A stretch of DNA of 64,000 nt from Lentzea fradiae (GTDB lineage: Bacteria > Actinomycetota > Actinomycetes > Mycobacteriales > Pseudonocardiaceae): assembly GCF_900100955.1 (NCBI RefSeq), contig NZ_FNCC01000017.1, positions 141,647-205,646 of the forward strand, read 5' to 3'. A program made the position numbers and the translations under genes. This document shows, one piece after another, positions 1-7,993 of this stretch. The notes below the pieces were generated by a model. It was not told where the DNA came from and ran no database searches. It worked only from the letters and a program-made list of their open reading frames with translations. Position 1 is the stretch's first letter. The number at the start of each line of letters is the position of its first letter.

Positions 1-241
1 CCACCGCCTCGTCGTCGTCGAGCAGCAACGGCGGCAGCTCCGCGCCCGCGCCCAGCTGGTAGCCGCCGGTGGCACCGGGCAGCGACGTGACGGGGTAGCC
101 GAGGTTGCGCAGCTTCTCGACGTCGCGGCGGATCGTGCGCACGTCCACGCTGAGCCGGTCGGCCAGCTCCGGGCCTGTCCAGTCGCGCCGCACCTGCAAC
201 AGGGACAACAACTTCAGCAGCCGTGCGGACGTCTCCAGCAT
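1..241 (-). CDS. WYL-type HTH transcriptional regulator (partial, N-terminus only)
   Basis: The first 80 residues are visible, read leftwards from an ATG at 241; the rest lies outside the window. They form a winged helix-turn-helix: a short helix (SARLLKLLSLLQ), then the recognition region ELADRLSVDVRTIRRDVEKL and the wing ending GYPV...GGYQLGAG. This is the pattern of DeoR/YafY-like regulators that carry a C-terminal WYL ligand-sensing domain. The WYL part is not visible, so that half of the call rests on family knowledge. The gene is divergent from the small S1-domain gene, with 183 bp between them. Confidence 0.85.
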   Translation of the reverse strand, partial: MLETSARLLKLLSLLQVRRDWTGPELADRLSVDVRTIRRDVEKLRNLGYPVTSLPGATGGYQLGAGAELPPLLLDDDEAV

Positions 242-424
242 GGGATGAGTCTAGATTCCGTTGCGCGGGACGGCTTGTGATGGCTATGGTTCGCGTATGA
301 CTGCCGGGTCGGCCTCGTGCCGTGAGCGGAACGGTTGCCCGGCCCTGACTTGATCAGGGCCCCTCCAACCCCGCGTGTGTTCTCGCTTGAGGGACAGCGC
401 GTTCGGGAGAGGAGGTGATGCGCA

Positions 425-616
425 ATGCTTCCCGATGTAGGTGAAGTCTTCTCGGGGAAGGTCGTCTCGACGGCTCCCTTCGGTTCCTTCGTCGAGCACC
501 CCGTCGGTGCACACGGACTCCTGCACGGCCACCAGGCCGAGGTGGGGTCGCAGGTGCGGGTGAAGGTGCTCGCGTCGGACGACGTGCGGCAGCGGTTCAG
601 CCTGGAGCTCGCGTGA
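425..616 (+). CDS. Small S1-domain RNA-binding protein
   Basis: A 63-residue protein made almost entirely of one S1 (OB-fold) domain. GEVFSGKVVSTAPFGSFVEH matches strands 1-3 of S1 domains, followed by GLLHG and VGSQVRVKVLASD. S1 domains bind single-stranded RNA; a free-standing one this short probably acts as an RNA-binding accessory or translation factor, but its target cannot be inferred. An AGGAGG-type ribosome site at about 409-416 fixes the ATG at 425 rather than the out-of-frame ATG at 418. A small hairpin (342-348 / 354-360) lies in the presumed leader. Confidence 0.8.
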   Translation: MLPDVGEVFSGKVVSTAPFGSFVEHPVGAHGLLHGHQAEVGSQVRVKVLASDDVRQRFSLELA

Positions 617-650
617 GCCGGGCTTGGCCGACGTGGTGAACAGCTGACGG

Positions 651-675
651 CCCGGGCAGAGGCGCCCTGCCCGGG
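651..675. terminator. Hairpin between convergent genes
   Basis: A perfect 9-bp GC stem (651-659 pairing with 667-675) with a 7-nt loop lies between the S1 gene (stop 616) and the minus-strand gene ending at 676. It has no long T-tract, as is usual for actinobacterial terminators, and could serve both strands. Confidence 0.6.
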
Positions 676-1533
676 TCACGCCCCGCGGTGCTCCGCGCAT
701 TCCGCGGTCAGGCGGTCGAACAGGGTCTTGCGGTGCCCGTCCTCCCGGGGAGCGGGACCCAGCGCGTCCGCCGGGCTGGTCACCTTGTGCAACAACCGGT
801 ACAGCACCACGTCCGTCGCCGTGTAGAGCCAGTCGTCCGCCCGTCCCGGCGGTGCGGCAGGCCCGAGCATGTTCTCGAACCAGGCCGGGAACAGCAGGTC
901 GCGTGCCACCGCGTCCTCGATGCGAGCGCGGATGTGCCGGCGCACCTCGGCGATGGCGGTGTTGCCGGCGGACTTCGCCGCGCTGTCGCTGGCCTGAGTG
1001 TCACCTTCCGGAAGCTCCGGGCGCACCTTGGTGGTGATCGCGGTCCACTGCCGGTAGTTCTTGCGCCACAAGGACTCCGCGGTGGGAGGGAGGTGGGTGA
1101 GGGCTTCGGCGGCCTCGACGGCCTCCAGCGCCTGCCGGTCGTACTCGGCGACGGCCTTGCGGGCCAGCTTCGCCTCCTGGGGCGTGAACTTCCTGCGGGC
1201 GTAGGCTTCCTGGCCCTTGGCGATCCTGGCCAGCTGCTCGTCGCCGACCTCCGGCCACGAGTCGAAGTCGGCCTTCCCGGTGTTGCCCGCCCTGACCTTG
1301 CGGTTGAGGGCGATCAGGAGCCGCTCCAGGCGGTGGACGCTCTCGGCCAGCTCGCTGACGCGGTCGTCGGTCTTGGTGATCTTCCTGGTGGTGTCCCTGA
1401 TCTGGTTCGTGACGCCCAGGTGCTGTTGCGCGGCCTCGGTCTCGGAGTTCTCGATTCTGGTGGTGAGGGCTTTGAGGTCTCGTTTCAGGCGTTCCACTTT
1501 GTCTTCGAGCGCCTTTTGCGGGTCTATGTTCAC
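676..1533 (-). CDS. Coiled-coil protein of unknown function
   Basis: A 285-residue soluble protein. The GTG start at 1533 overlaps the stop of the upstream membrane protein as GTGA, so the two are translationally coupled. Residues about 5-85 are a strong coiled coil (KALEDKVERLKRDLKALTTR, then further heptads to about ELAESVHRLERLL). The rest is helical and charged, with WRKNYRQW near the middle and a C-terminal part containing FPAWFENMLG and DDWLYTATDVVLYRLLHK. No enzymatic motif is seen and no family is recognised. The open frame continues upstream to 2010, but that part is low-complexity and antisense-like, and is not counted. The coupling suggests it acts with the membrane protein. Confidence 0.7.
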   Translation of the reverse strand: MNIDPQKALEDKVERLKRDLKALTTRIENSETEAAQQHLGVTNQIRDTTRKITKTDDRVSELAESVHRLERLLIALNRKVRAGNTGKADFDSWPEVGDEQLARIAKGQEAYARRKFTPQEAKLARKAVAEYDRQALEAVEAAEALTHLPPTAESLWRKNYRQWTAITTKVRPELPEGDTQASDSAAKSAGNTAIAEVRRHIRARIEDAVARDLLFPAWFENMLGPAAPPGRADDWLYTATDVVLYRLLHKVTSPADALGPAPREDGHRKTLFDRLTAECAEHRGA

Positions 1534-1991
1534 TTGAACGTCCTCCAGGCCCACCAGGCGATTCCGGCCGCGGTGAGGAAAGCGGCCCAGCCGTGTGCTG
1601 CTGGTGTGAGGAGGGTTGCTGTCAAAGCAGCTGTTATCGCTGTGGTTCTTGCTCTTGGTTCCCAAAGCTTCTGGCCTGGTGGATCTACCAGGACCGCTGC
1701 TGCCACTGCCACTGCCAGCAGAAGGGAGAGCAGGGACCAGGGGTCGAACCAGCCGACTGCGATGGTCAGCGCTGTTGCTGTGGTGGCGGCGGCCAGTGCC
1801 CGGTTCGGGGCGGTCAGTTTTGCCGCTTCCGCGTCTCGCCTCGCCTGCATCACGGCTTTGACCTGCTGGTCTGTTTCTTGCAGGAGAGCGGGGAAGTCCG
1901 GGCTGCCCGGGCCTGCGGACCGGAGGGCTCGCAGGGCTGTTCGCAGGGACTGCTGGCGGTCGGCCAGGCGGGCGAACGGATCGGCTGCCAT
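1530..1991 (-). CDS. Predicted membrane protein paired with the coiled-coil protein
   Basis: A 153-residue protein. The first 55 residues are helical and soluble (DPFARLADRQQSLRTALRAL). Three or four hydrophobic segments follow: about 68-84 (ATTATALTIAVGWF), 88-106 (LLSLLLAVAVAAAVLV) and 118-150 (two short helices ending AWWAWRTFK). No family is recognised. The DNA is visibly less GC-rich than its neighbours (runs such as positions 1610-1680 contain many T and A), which suggests more recent acquisition. The ATG at 1991 is the first in frame. Confidence 0.65.
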   Translation of the reverse strand: MAADPFARLADRQQSLRTALRALRSAGPGSPDFPALLQETDQQVKAVMQARRDAEAAKLTAPNRALAAATTATALTIAVGWFDPWSLLSLLLAVAVAAAVLVDPPGQKLWEPRARTTAITAALTATLLTPAAHGWAAFLTAAGIAWWAWRTFK

Positions 1992-2103
1992 GTCCTGAGA
2001 TCGTGATCAAGGGGTGGGGGTTGGGGTAGAGCGGGGTGGCCTAGTTGGGCCGGTTGCCTGCCAACTTCGCTCGCTCGGAGTAGCGGGGTGGGCCGGTCGC
2101 GTC

Positions 2104-2188
2104 GTGGGGTGGTCCCGTGACGAGCAGCGCAGGATGCCGCCGGGCGCGGCACAACGCGTCAGCACTGCTCGTGACGGGACCACCCCAC
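2104..2188. repeat. Large imperfect inverted repeat between genes
   Basis: A 24-nt arm at 2104-2127 pairs with 2165-2188 with one mismatch. The 37-nt loop contains its own 6-bp hairpin (TGCCGC...GCGGCA). It lies 38 bp downstream of the SLOG gene stop and about 113 bp upstream of the membrane gene, both read leftwards. It may terminate the SLOG transcript or be a small non-autonomous element. Just beside it, CCGGCTTCGCCGG is a further small hairpin. Confidence 0.6.
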
Positions 2189-2226
2189 CCGGCTTCGCCG
2201 GAAGAGCCAAGACCGGGGTGGCGGCG

Positions 2227-2703
2227 TTATGACTTTCGTCGTGCCCCTTCCGGCCAGACGACTTCGATCGGCACGCCGCTCGCCCTCGCCTGTTCGACCA
2301 CGTCCGCTGTGCCGCCCTTGCCCTGGGCCGGGACGCCGTCCCAGACGGCCACCAGCAGTTCCACCGAGGCGAGCATTCGTTCGTTCGCTGCCACGTAGGC
2401 CATGCGTCCGCTCGACATGTGCGGGAGGACGCTGACCACCGTGGCCGCTGCTCGTAGCTCGTCGTAGTCGGCTAACTGGTGTGGCTTCAGGCGTTCCCGG
2501 TAGTCCAGGGCCGGGAGGACCACCTCCACCTCGCCGCCCAGGGACAGGACGGCTCTGGCGAAGACCTGGTCGGCGCCTGGAGCCAGGCAGGTGACGCCGA
2601 CCAGGGGGCGGTCCAGGGTTTCCAGCAGCTGTGTCAGTGCCGCCTGGACCGCCGGGATGCAGTCCTCGACCAGGTTGCTGTGTCCGGTGATGCCCACTCG
2701 CAT
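2227..2703 (-). CDS. SLOG-fold putative nucleotide-binding protein
   Basis: A 158-residue Rossmann-like protein. It opens with MRVGITGHSNL, the glycine-rich first strand-loop of SLOG (SMF/DprA-LOG) proteins. It continues with a strand ending GVTCLAPGADQ, a middle helix-strand with VVSVLPHM, and the C-terminal signature GGTADVVEQARASG followed by VEVVWP-like strand PIEVVWP. SLOG domains are known or predicted to bind nucleotide-derived ligands, and some sense signals in bacterial conflict systems. The ATG overlaps the stop of the XRE-TPR gene (TGATG), so the pair is one transcription unit. The precise ligand cannot be seen. A lysine decarboxylase or LOG hydrolase activity is less likely, because the PGGxGTxxE motif is absent. 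Confidence 0.75.
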   Translation of the reverse strand: MRVGITGHSNLVEDCIPAVQAALTQLLETLDRPLVGVTCLAPGADQVFARAVLSLGGEVEVVLPALDYRERLKPHQLADYDELRAAATVVSVLPHMSSGRMAYVAANERMLASVELLVAVWDGVPAQGKGGTADVVEQARASGVPIEVVWPEGARRKS

Positions 2704-4247
2704 CAGGCGGTCCGCATCGCCCGGATGGCGTCTCGGGTGTCCCTCACCGCGGGGATGTGGCGGTGTCGGGCCGCCTCCTTGGCGAAGTCCTCCAGCTTGC
2801 GCAGGACTCGGCCCGAGGAGAGCTTCGCCGCCGTCGGCAGGACCTCGTTGATCAACCCGCACGCCGCCTCCGGGTCTCCCGCGACCATTTTGGTGCGCGC
2901 CAGTCCGATCACGTCGAACGCGCGGTTGCGCACCTTCGACGGGTCTCGCAGTTGCAGTGCTCGCCGGATGTGTTGTTCGGCGTGCACGGCTTGGGCCGGG
3001 TCGTGCATGGCCAGGTCTCTGCAACGGGCGCCTATGACGCCTTCCAGCTCCGCCTCGTCGAAGCTGTGCAGGTAGCGGGGTTCGTTGTCCTGCTCCCGCT
3101 GCGCGAAGCTGTCCTGGGCCATTCTCACCGCCTGGTGGAACTCGCGGGTCTTGCCCATGTGGGCGTAGGCCCACGCCTCCCTGGTGAGCAGGAGGGCCTT
3201 CAGCGTCGGCGTGCCGGTGCGGCGGGTGCCGTACTGGCCCAGCTGCACCAGTTCGAGGCCGTCCTCCGGGCGGCCCAGGTCGAACATCTGTCTCGCCATC
3301 GCGGCCAGGCAGAGGGCCGCGAAGCCGTCGTTGTGGCCCGCCTTGGCCATGCGGATGGCCAGCACGTAGTAGCGCTGGGCCGCGTTGTGCAGGCCCGCGT
3401 CGAACGACATGCTCGCCGCCACCTTCGACAGCTCGGCGCCGATGAAGAACGCTCGTTCCGTCGTCGGGCCCGCCGGAGCGCGTTGCAGGCGCTCCGCCAG
3501 TTCGTCCAGCTGTCCCAGGACCGCCTTGCGGGCCAGTCCGTAGCCTCCGCGGCCTCCCCAGCCGCGCAGACCGTCCGCCACGTGCTGCAGCGCGTCGAGC
3601 TCCTCCGTGCTGATCGCCGAGTGCGACGACCACTTCGACAGGTTCTGCAGGGGGTGCAACCACCGCTGCAGCGGCTCGACCAGTGCGGACCCCACCGTCA
3701 CCGCGGCGGCTCCTGTGAGCGCCGCTCGTCTGCTGATCGCCAAGTCGCTCCTCGCCGTCTCCTCGACCGAACGGGCAATGCTCGTCGCCTCCCACGGGGC
3801 GGCGAGCACGTCTGGCGGGCCCGATCCGGGGGTGCCCACCTGAGCTGGGATGACGACTCGGTCGAACCACAGTCGTTCGGCCGGCACGCCCAGCACTCGC
3901 GCGAAGTGGCGCAGCCGGTCGAGCCGGTCGATCTGGTTCTCGCCCGACTCGTAACGCGACAGCTGCGCCTGGCTGATGCCGAGCCACGCCGCCATGCGGT
4001 CTTGGGTGACCCGGCTCAGGTGCTGGGGGTGGTGCCGGTAGGCGGAGATCAGGGCGCCCATGTCGCGGTCTGTGCACGCGGCCGCGATCGCGGGGTGGTC
4101 CCAGAAGTCGTCCGGAACCTCAGGAGGGCCGTGCACGCCGGAACGGGCGTTGCGGCGGCAACGGTGGCAGAGCCGATCGGGGTTGTCGGCGGCGATGAAC
4201 GCTCCACAAGGGCAAGCGCGTCTGGACCTGGGTCTCGCGGTGTCCAT
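2703..4247 (-). CDS. XRE-family regulator with zinc-ribbon start and TPR-like C-terminus
   Basis: A 514-residue regulator. Residues about 12-32 contain CPCG...CHRC, a likely zinc ribbon. Residues about 75-130 form an XRE helix-turn-helix (DRMAAWLGISQAQLSRYESG). A short Ala-rich stretch with SRRAALTG (about 175) resembles the Tat-like remnant common in this family. Residues about 220-500 are helical repeats resembling TPRs. Proteins of this layout are common in actinomycetes as cytosolic regulators whose repeats bind a signal or partner. Here the partner is plausibly the SLOG protein encoded immediately downstream and overlapping. The upstream region has several ATGCA-type inverted repeats that could be its operator. 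Confidence 0.8.
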   Translation of the reverse strand: MDTARPRSRRACPCGAFIAADNPDRLCHRCRRNARSGVHGPPEVPDDFWDHPAIAAACTDRDMGALISAYRHHPQHLSRVTQDRMAAWLGISQAQLSRYESGENQIDRLDRLRHFARVLGVPAERLWFDRVVIPAQVGTPGSGPPDVLAAPWEATSIARSVEETARSDLAISRRAALTGAAAVTVGSALVEPLQRWLHPLQNLSKWSSHSAISTEELDALQHVADGLRGWGGRGGYGLARKAVLGQLDELAERLQRAPAGPTTERAFFIGAELSKVAASMSFDAGLHNAAQRYYVLAIRMAKAGHNDGFAALCLAAMARQMFDLGRPEDGLELVQLGQYGTRRTGTPTLKALLLTREAWAYAHMGKTREFHQAVRMAQDSFAQREQDNEPRYLHSFDEAELEGVIGARCRDLAMHDPAQAVHAEQHIRRALQLRDPSKVRNRAFDVIGLARTKMVAGDPEAACGLINEVLPTAAKLSSGRVLRKLEDFAKEAARHRHIPAVRDTRDAIRAMRTA

Positions 4248-4312
4248 CGGCCTCGCCCCCGTCGCTGAAGCGATTTCCCAGTGTACGGAGCCGTGATCGT
4301 CAGTCCATCCAT

Positions 4313-4407
4313 CTCATGCATAAGACGTAATGGATTCGCGTGTCGCAGTGCCTGTACCGCCGTGCGGTGGATGACCTTCATGCGTCCGCTGCATGAGGCC
4401 CATGCAG
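4313..4407. promoter_or_regulatory. Repeat-rich divergent control region
   Basis: Between the XRE-TPR gene and the plus-strand gene at 4519 there are related boxes: CTCATGCA at 4313-4320 with its exact reverse complement TGCATGAG at 4390-4397; TCATGC-N7-GCATGA at 4378-4396; and CTGCATG-N5-CATGCAG at 4389-4407. The clustering suggests binding sites for the XRE regulator. This is inference from symmetry only. Confidence 0.45.
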
Positions 4408-4518
4408 CCCGCGAGTGGTGTTGGCGTGATCCACGTCGCACCCTGCACATCGTCAGGGGCGGGACGACCTCCGTGGCCTGACCAGTGCCTGACCCACCTA
4501 AGGGGAGGACCACCGCCG

Positions 4519-5010
4519 ATGAGCCTCACGACCGCGGACACCGGCAGGAGCGCCGGGATCCCACAGCACAGAGGACACGAACGGGCGATCGGGGAGGCCG
4601 TCGCCGGCTACCGGTTGCTCGGCTGGCAGGTGTCGGTGACGGAGCAGGGCGTCTTCCTGCCGCTCGGACCCGCCACCACCGCGCTCGCCATGCCGGCGCG
4701 CATCGGGTCGCGTGTCCTGGCCGACCTCAAGTCGCGCATGCTCGCCGGTCCCGTCACAGTGATCCCCGGGCCCCGCGAGCACTGGATCTTCCTGGCCGAG
4801 CTCGTCGCGTTGCTCCCGACGCACCTCAAGGCGCCGCCGGAGGTCCAGTTCGTGCGCTCGCCGCACCGGATCGCCCTCCCGCCCACGATGACCAGGTACG
4901 GGTCGCTGCGGTGGGCGAACCCGCCGTCGCACTCGCGGCACTGGTTCCCGCCGTTCACGGCGGTGCTCGCGCTGGCCCGGACGGCCACCGCGGAGGACCA
5001 GCGCCGATAA
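4519..5010 (+). CDS. Conserved-looking hypothetical protein
   Basis: A 163-residue soluble protein of unrecognised family. GEAVAGYRLLGWQV near residue 27 starts a compact domain. The middle contains VIPGPREHWIFLAELV, and the end has TRYGSLRWANPPSHSRHWFPP. There is no signal peptide or membrane segment. The open frame extends upstream to 4393, but an AGGGGAGGA ribosome site at 4500-4509 supports the ATG at 4519. The gene is divergent from the XRE-TPR gene and shares its repeat-rich promoter region, so it may be a target of that regulator. No function is assigned. Confidence 0.7.
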   Translation: MSLTTADTGRSAGIPQHRGHERAIGEAVAGYRLLGWQVSVTEQGVFLPLGPATTALAMPARIGSRVLADLKSRMLAGPVTVIPGPREHWIFLAELVALLPTHLKAPPEVQFVRSPHRIALPPTMTRYGSLRWANPPSHSRHWFPPFTAVLALARTATAEDQRR

Positions 5011-5019
5011 TCGGCGTCC

Positions 5020-5421
5020 GTGAACCGTCGATCTGTGTTGATGTGCGGGCTCGTCGCCGCCGCCCTGAGCGCCTGCGGCGAGTCCGCGCCCCGCAAGACG
5101 GGCGGCGTCGGCTCCGCCCGCCCCGGCGACCGCGTCACGCCCGCGGCGTCGGTGCCGGTCGGCGGCGGGGTGCTCGTCGACATGCCCGGCAACGCCCAGC
5201 TGCTCGTCGTCCAGCCTCGACCAGGTGAATTCCGCGCGTTCGACCCCTCCTGCCCGCACGTGGGGTCGCTGGTGAACCCGCCCACCGGCGGGGTGATCAC
5301 CTGCCCGTTGCACGGGAGCGCGTTCGACCCGGAGACCGGCTCCGTGCGCAAAGGACCTGCGACGACCGGTCTTTCGGAGGTGGAAATCACGCTTTCGGGT
5401 GAGGAATTGCTCCTCTCCTGA
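5020..5421 (+). CDS. Rieske [2Fe-2S] lipoprotein
   Basis: A 133-residue exported protein. The signal sequence MNRRSVLMCGLVAAALSACG ends in a lipobox (LSAC), so it should be lipid-anchored outside the membrane. A Rieske domain follows, with the two ligand pairs CPHVGS and CPLHGS separated by about 17 residues, and the usual FDPETGSVRKGPA and terminal strand. It is likely an electron-transfer protein of the small actinobacterial Rieske lipoprotein type; no partner oxidase is adjacent. The GTG start lies 9 bp after the preceding gene. It is paired with a second Rieske lipoprotein downstream. Confidence 0.9.
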   Translation: MNRRSVLMCGLVAAALSACGESAPRKTGGVGSARPGDRVTPAASVPVGGGVLVDMPGNAQLLVVQPRPGEFRAFDPSCPHVGSLVNPPTGGVITCPLHGSAFDPETGSVRKGPATTGLSEVEITLSGEELLLS

Positions 5422-5527
5422 CACCTGTGCGTTTGCTGTGCATCGGCGTCTCGGCTGAACTCTCCTCCGTGAATTCACGTAATGCTGTGGTGTGACCCCG
5501 AACACCCACCACCACGGAGGAACGGTC

Positions 5528-5986
5528 GTGAACACCGAAAGCCCGGTCACCCGGCGGACGGCCCTGTGCGGAATCGTCGTCGCCCTCGCGGTGCCCAGCG
5601 GCCTCGTGACGGCGTGCAGCTCCGGGTCCTCCGGCACCACCACTCCGGACCAGGACGGCTCCCAGCCGGGACAGGACTCGTCCGGCGGTGGCGGTGCCCT
5701 CGTCGCGCTCGCGGACGTGCCGGAGGGCGGCGGTGCCGTCGTCGACGGCGCGGGCGGCAAGAAGATCGTCGTCGTGCGCGTGTCCGCGACCGAGGTCAAG
5801 GCGTTCGACGCGACGTGCCCGCACCAGGGCGCGATCGTCGCGGAACCGTCCGGCGGCTCGATCACCTGCCCCTCGCACGGCAGCCAGTTCTCCCCGGCGG
5901 ACGGCTCCGTCAAGAAGGGGCCCGCCACGGCCGGGCTGAGGGCGGTGGCCGTGAAGGTCGACGGCGGCCAGGTCGTCCTGGCCTGA
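5528..5986 (+). CDS. Rieske [2Fe-2S] lipoprotein, second copy
   Basis: A 152-residue exported protein with a twin-arginine-like start (TRRTALCGIVVALA), a lipobox ending TAC, a Ser/Gly/Asp-rich linker, and a Rieske domain with CPHQGA and CPSHGS as cluster ligands, then FSPADGSVKKGPAT. It is a paralogue of the gene just upstream, with the second ligand box changed from CPLH to CPSH. GGAGG at 5516-5520 with 7-nt spacing fixes the GTG at 5528; the longer frame from 5492 lacks support. The 106-bp gap before it holds a perfect 12-bp palindrome (5468-5479), so it may have its own promoter. Confidence 0.9.
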   Translation: MNTESPVTRRTALCGIVVALAVPSGLVTACSSGSSGTTTPDQDGSQPGQDSSGGGGALVALADVPEGGGAVVDGAGGKKIVVVRVSATEVKAFDATCPHQGAIVAEPSGGSITCPSHGSQFSPADGSVKKGPATAGLRAVAVKVDGGQVVLA

Positions 5987-6015
5987 CCCTTTCCGTTTTT
6001 GTCGGACCCCGTCGA

Positions 6016-6021
6016 TAGTCT
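6016..6021 (+). promoter_or_regulatory. Candidate -10 element (TAGTCT) for leaderless uvrC
   Basis: TAGTCT fits TANNNT and ends 7 nt before the uvrC GTG at 6029. No ribosome site is visible, so transcription may begin at or next to the start codon. Confidence 0.45.
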
Positions 6022-6028
6022 TGACGGC

Positions 6029-7993
6029 GTGGCAGATCCCTCGACGTACCGCCCCGCGGTGGGCACGATCCCTGAGGCTCCCGGCGTCTACAAGTTCCGC
6101 GACGCCGGTGGCCGGGTCGTGTACGTCGGCAAGGCGAAGAGCCTGCGCAGCAGGCTGAACTCCTACTTCGCGGATCTCGCCGGTCTGCACCCGCGCACGC
6201 GCCAGATGGTGACGACGGCGGCCTCCGTCGAGTGGACCGTCGTCACCACCGAGGTCGAGGCGCTCCAGCTGGAGTACAACTGGATCAAGGAGTTCGACCC
6301 GCGGTTCAACGTCCGGTACCGCGACGACAAGTCGTACCCGGTGCTCGCCGTCACACTGCACGAGGAGTACCCGCGGCTGCACGTGTACCGCGGCCCGCGC
6401 AAGAAGGGCGTGCGGTACTTCGGCCCGTTCGCGCACGCGTGGGCGATCCGCGAGACGCTCGACCTGCTGCTGCGGGTGTTCCCCGCGCGCACGTGCTCGG
6501 CGGGTGTCTTCAAGCGCCACAACCAGATCGGGCGCCCGTGCCTGCTCGGCTACATCGACAAGTGCTCGGCGCCGTGCGTGGGCAAGGTCTCGGCCGACGA
6601 GCACCGCGACATCGTGCTCGACTTCTGCGACTTCCTGGCGGGCAAGACCGACCACATGATCCGCCGGCTCGAACGCGAGATGACGGCGGCCGCCGAGGAG
6701 CTGGAGTTCGAACGCGCCGCGCGCCTGCGCGACGACCTGGGCGCGTTGCGGCGCGCGATGGAGAAGCAGGCCGTGGTGCTCGGCGACGGCACGGACGCGG
6801 ACGTGATGGCGTTCGCGCAGGACGAGCTGGAGGTCTCGGTCCAGGTCTTCCACGTGCGCGGCGGCCGGGTGCGCGGCCAGCGCGGCTGGGTGGTCGACAA
6901 GGTCGAGGCGGTCGACGACGCGGCGATCGTCGACCAGTTCATCATGCAGTTCTACGGCGACAACGCGGAAAGCACCCCGCGCGAGGTGCTCGTACCCGTC
7001 CTCCCGGACGACGCGGCGGCCCTGGAAGACCTGCTGTCCGAACAACGCGGCTCCCGCGTGGGAATCCGCGTGCCACAACGAGGTGACAAGCGCGCGTTGA
7101 TGGAGACGGTGGCGCGCAACGCCTCCGAGGCGTTCGCCCAGCACAAGCTCCGCCGCGCGGGCGACCTGACGGCCCGTTCCGCCGCGCTGCAGGAGATCCA
7201 GGACGCACTGGCCCTCGACACCGCGCCGCTGCGCATCGAGTGCATCGACATCAGCCACGTCCAAGGCACCGACGTGGTGGCGTCCCTGGTGGTCTTCGAG
7301 GACGGCCTGGCCCGCAAGTCGGAGTACCGCCGCTTCGCCGTCCGCGAGGCCGCCACCGAGGGCGACGTGGCGTCGATCGCCGAGGTGGTCCGCCGCCGCT
7401 TCCAGGCGATGCTGCGCGAGACCGCCTCCGCCGACCCCGGCTCCAAGCCCGGCATCGACCCGGAGACCGGCAAACCCCGCAAGTTCGCCTACCCGCCCAA
7501 CCTCCTGGTGGTCGACGGCGCGGCCCCCCAGGCAGCGGCGGCGGCCGACGTGCTGGCCGAGCTGGGCATCACCGACGTCGCCGTGGTCGGCCTGGCCAAG
7601 CGCCTGGAGGAGGTCTGGGTCCCCGGCGAGCCGGACCCGGTCATCCTGCCCCGCACCAGCGACGCGCTGTACCTGCTGCAACGAGTCCGTGACGAGGCCC
7701 ACCGCTTCGCCATCGCCTACCACCGCCAGAAGCGCTCGAAGCGCATGACCGCCTCCGAGCTGGACGGCGTGCCGGGCCTGGGCGAGACCCGCAAAGCCGC
7801 GCTGCTCAAGCACTTCGGCTCGGTGAAGAAGCTGCGCCAGGCCACGGTGGACGAGATCAGCGGCGTACCCGGCGTGGGCCGCCGCACAGCGGAGGCCGTG
7901 GTGGCCAGCCTGGCGACGCCCGCCGCGACCTCGTCCGGCCCGGTGGAGCCGGTGGGATCGCCGGGCGTGGCGTCGTCGGAGACGAAGCCGTGA
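6029..7993 (+). CDS. uvrC: Excinuclease ABC subunit C
   Basis: UvrC makes the dual incisions on either side of a lesion in nucleotide excision repair, after UvrA/UvrB loading. The 654-residue protein has the N-terminal GIY-YIG nuclease (GVYKFRD...VVYVGKAKSLR), a Cys-containing region (PCLLGYIDKCSAPC), a UVR motif at about 205-240, the C-terminal RNase H-like nuclease (ECIDISHVQGTDVVAS) and tandem helix-hairpin-helix motifs (LDGVPGLGETR, ISGVPGVGRRTAEAV). The length is normal. A TTG at 5999 extends the frame, but GTG at 6029 gives the usual N-terminus. It heads the uvrC-rapZ-yvcK-whiA block conserved across actinobacteria. Confidence 0.98.
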   Translation: MADPSTYRPAVGTIPEAPGVYKFRDAGGRVVYVGKAKSLRSRLNSYFADLAGLHPRTRQMVTTAASVEWTVVTTEVEALQLEYNWIKEFDPRFNVRYRDDKSYPVLAVTLHEEYPRLHVYRGPRKKGVRYFGPFAHAWAIRETLDLLLRVFPARTCSAGVFKRHNQIGRPCLLGYIDKCSAPCVGKVSADEHRDIVLDFCDFLAGKTDHMIRRLEREMTAAAEELEFERAARLRDDLGALRRAMEKQAVVLGDGTDADVMAFAQDELEVSVQVFHVRGGRVRGQRGWVVDKVEAVDDAAIVDQFIMQFYGDNAESTPREVLVPVLPDDAAALEDLLSEQRGSRVGIRVPQRGDKRALMETVARNASEAFAQHKLRRAGDLTARSAALQEIQDALALDTAPLRIECIDISHVQGTDVVASLVVFEDGLARKSEYRRFAVREAATEGDVASIAEVVRRRFQAMLRETASADPGSKPGIDPETGKPRKFAYPPNLLVVDGAAPQAAAAADVLAELGITDVAVVGLAKRLEEVWVPGEPDPVILPRTSDALYLLQRVRDEAHRFAIAYHRQKRSKRMTASELDGVPGLGETRKAALLKHFGSVKKLRQATVDEISGVPGVGRRTAEAVVASLATPAATSSGPVEPVGSPGVASSETKP

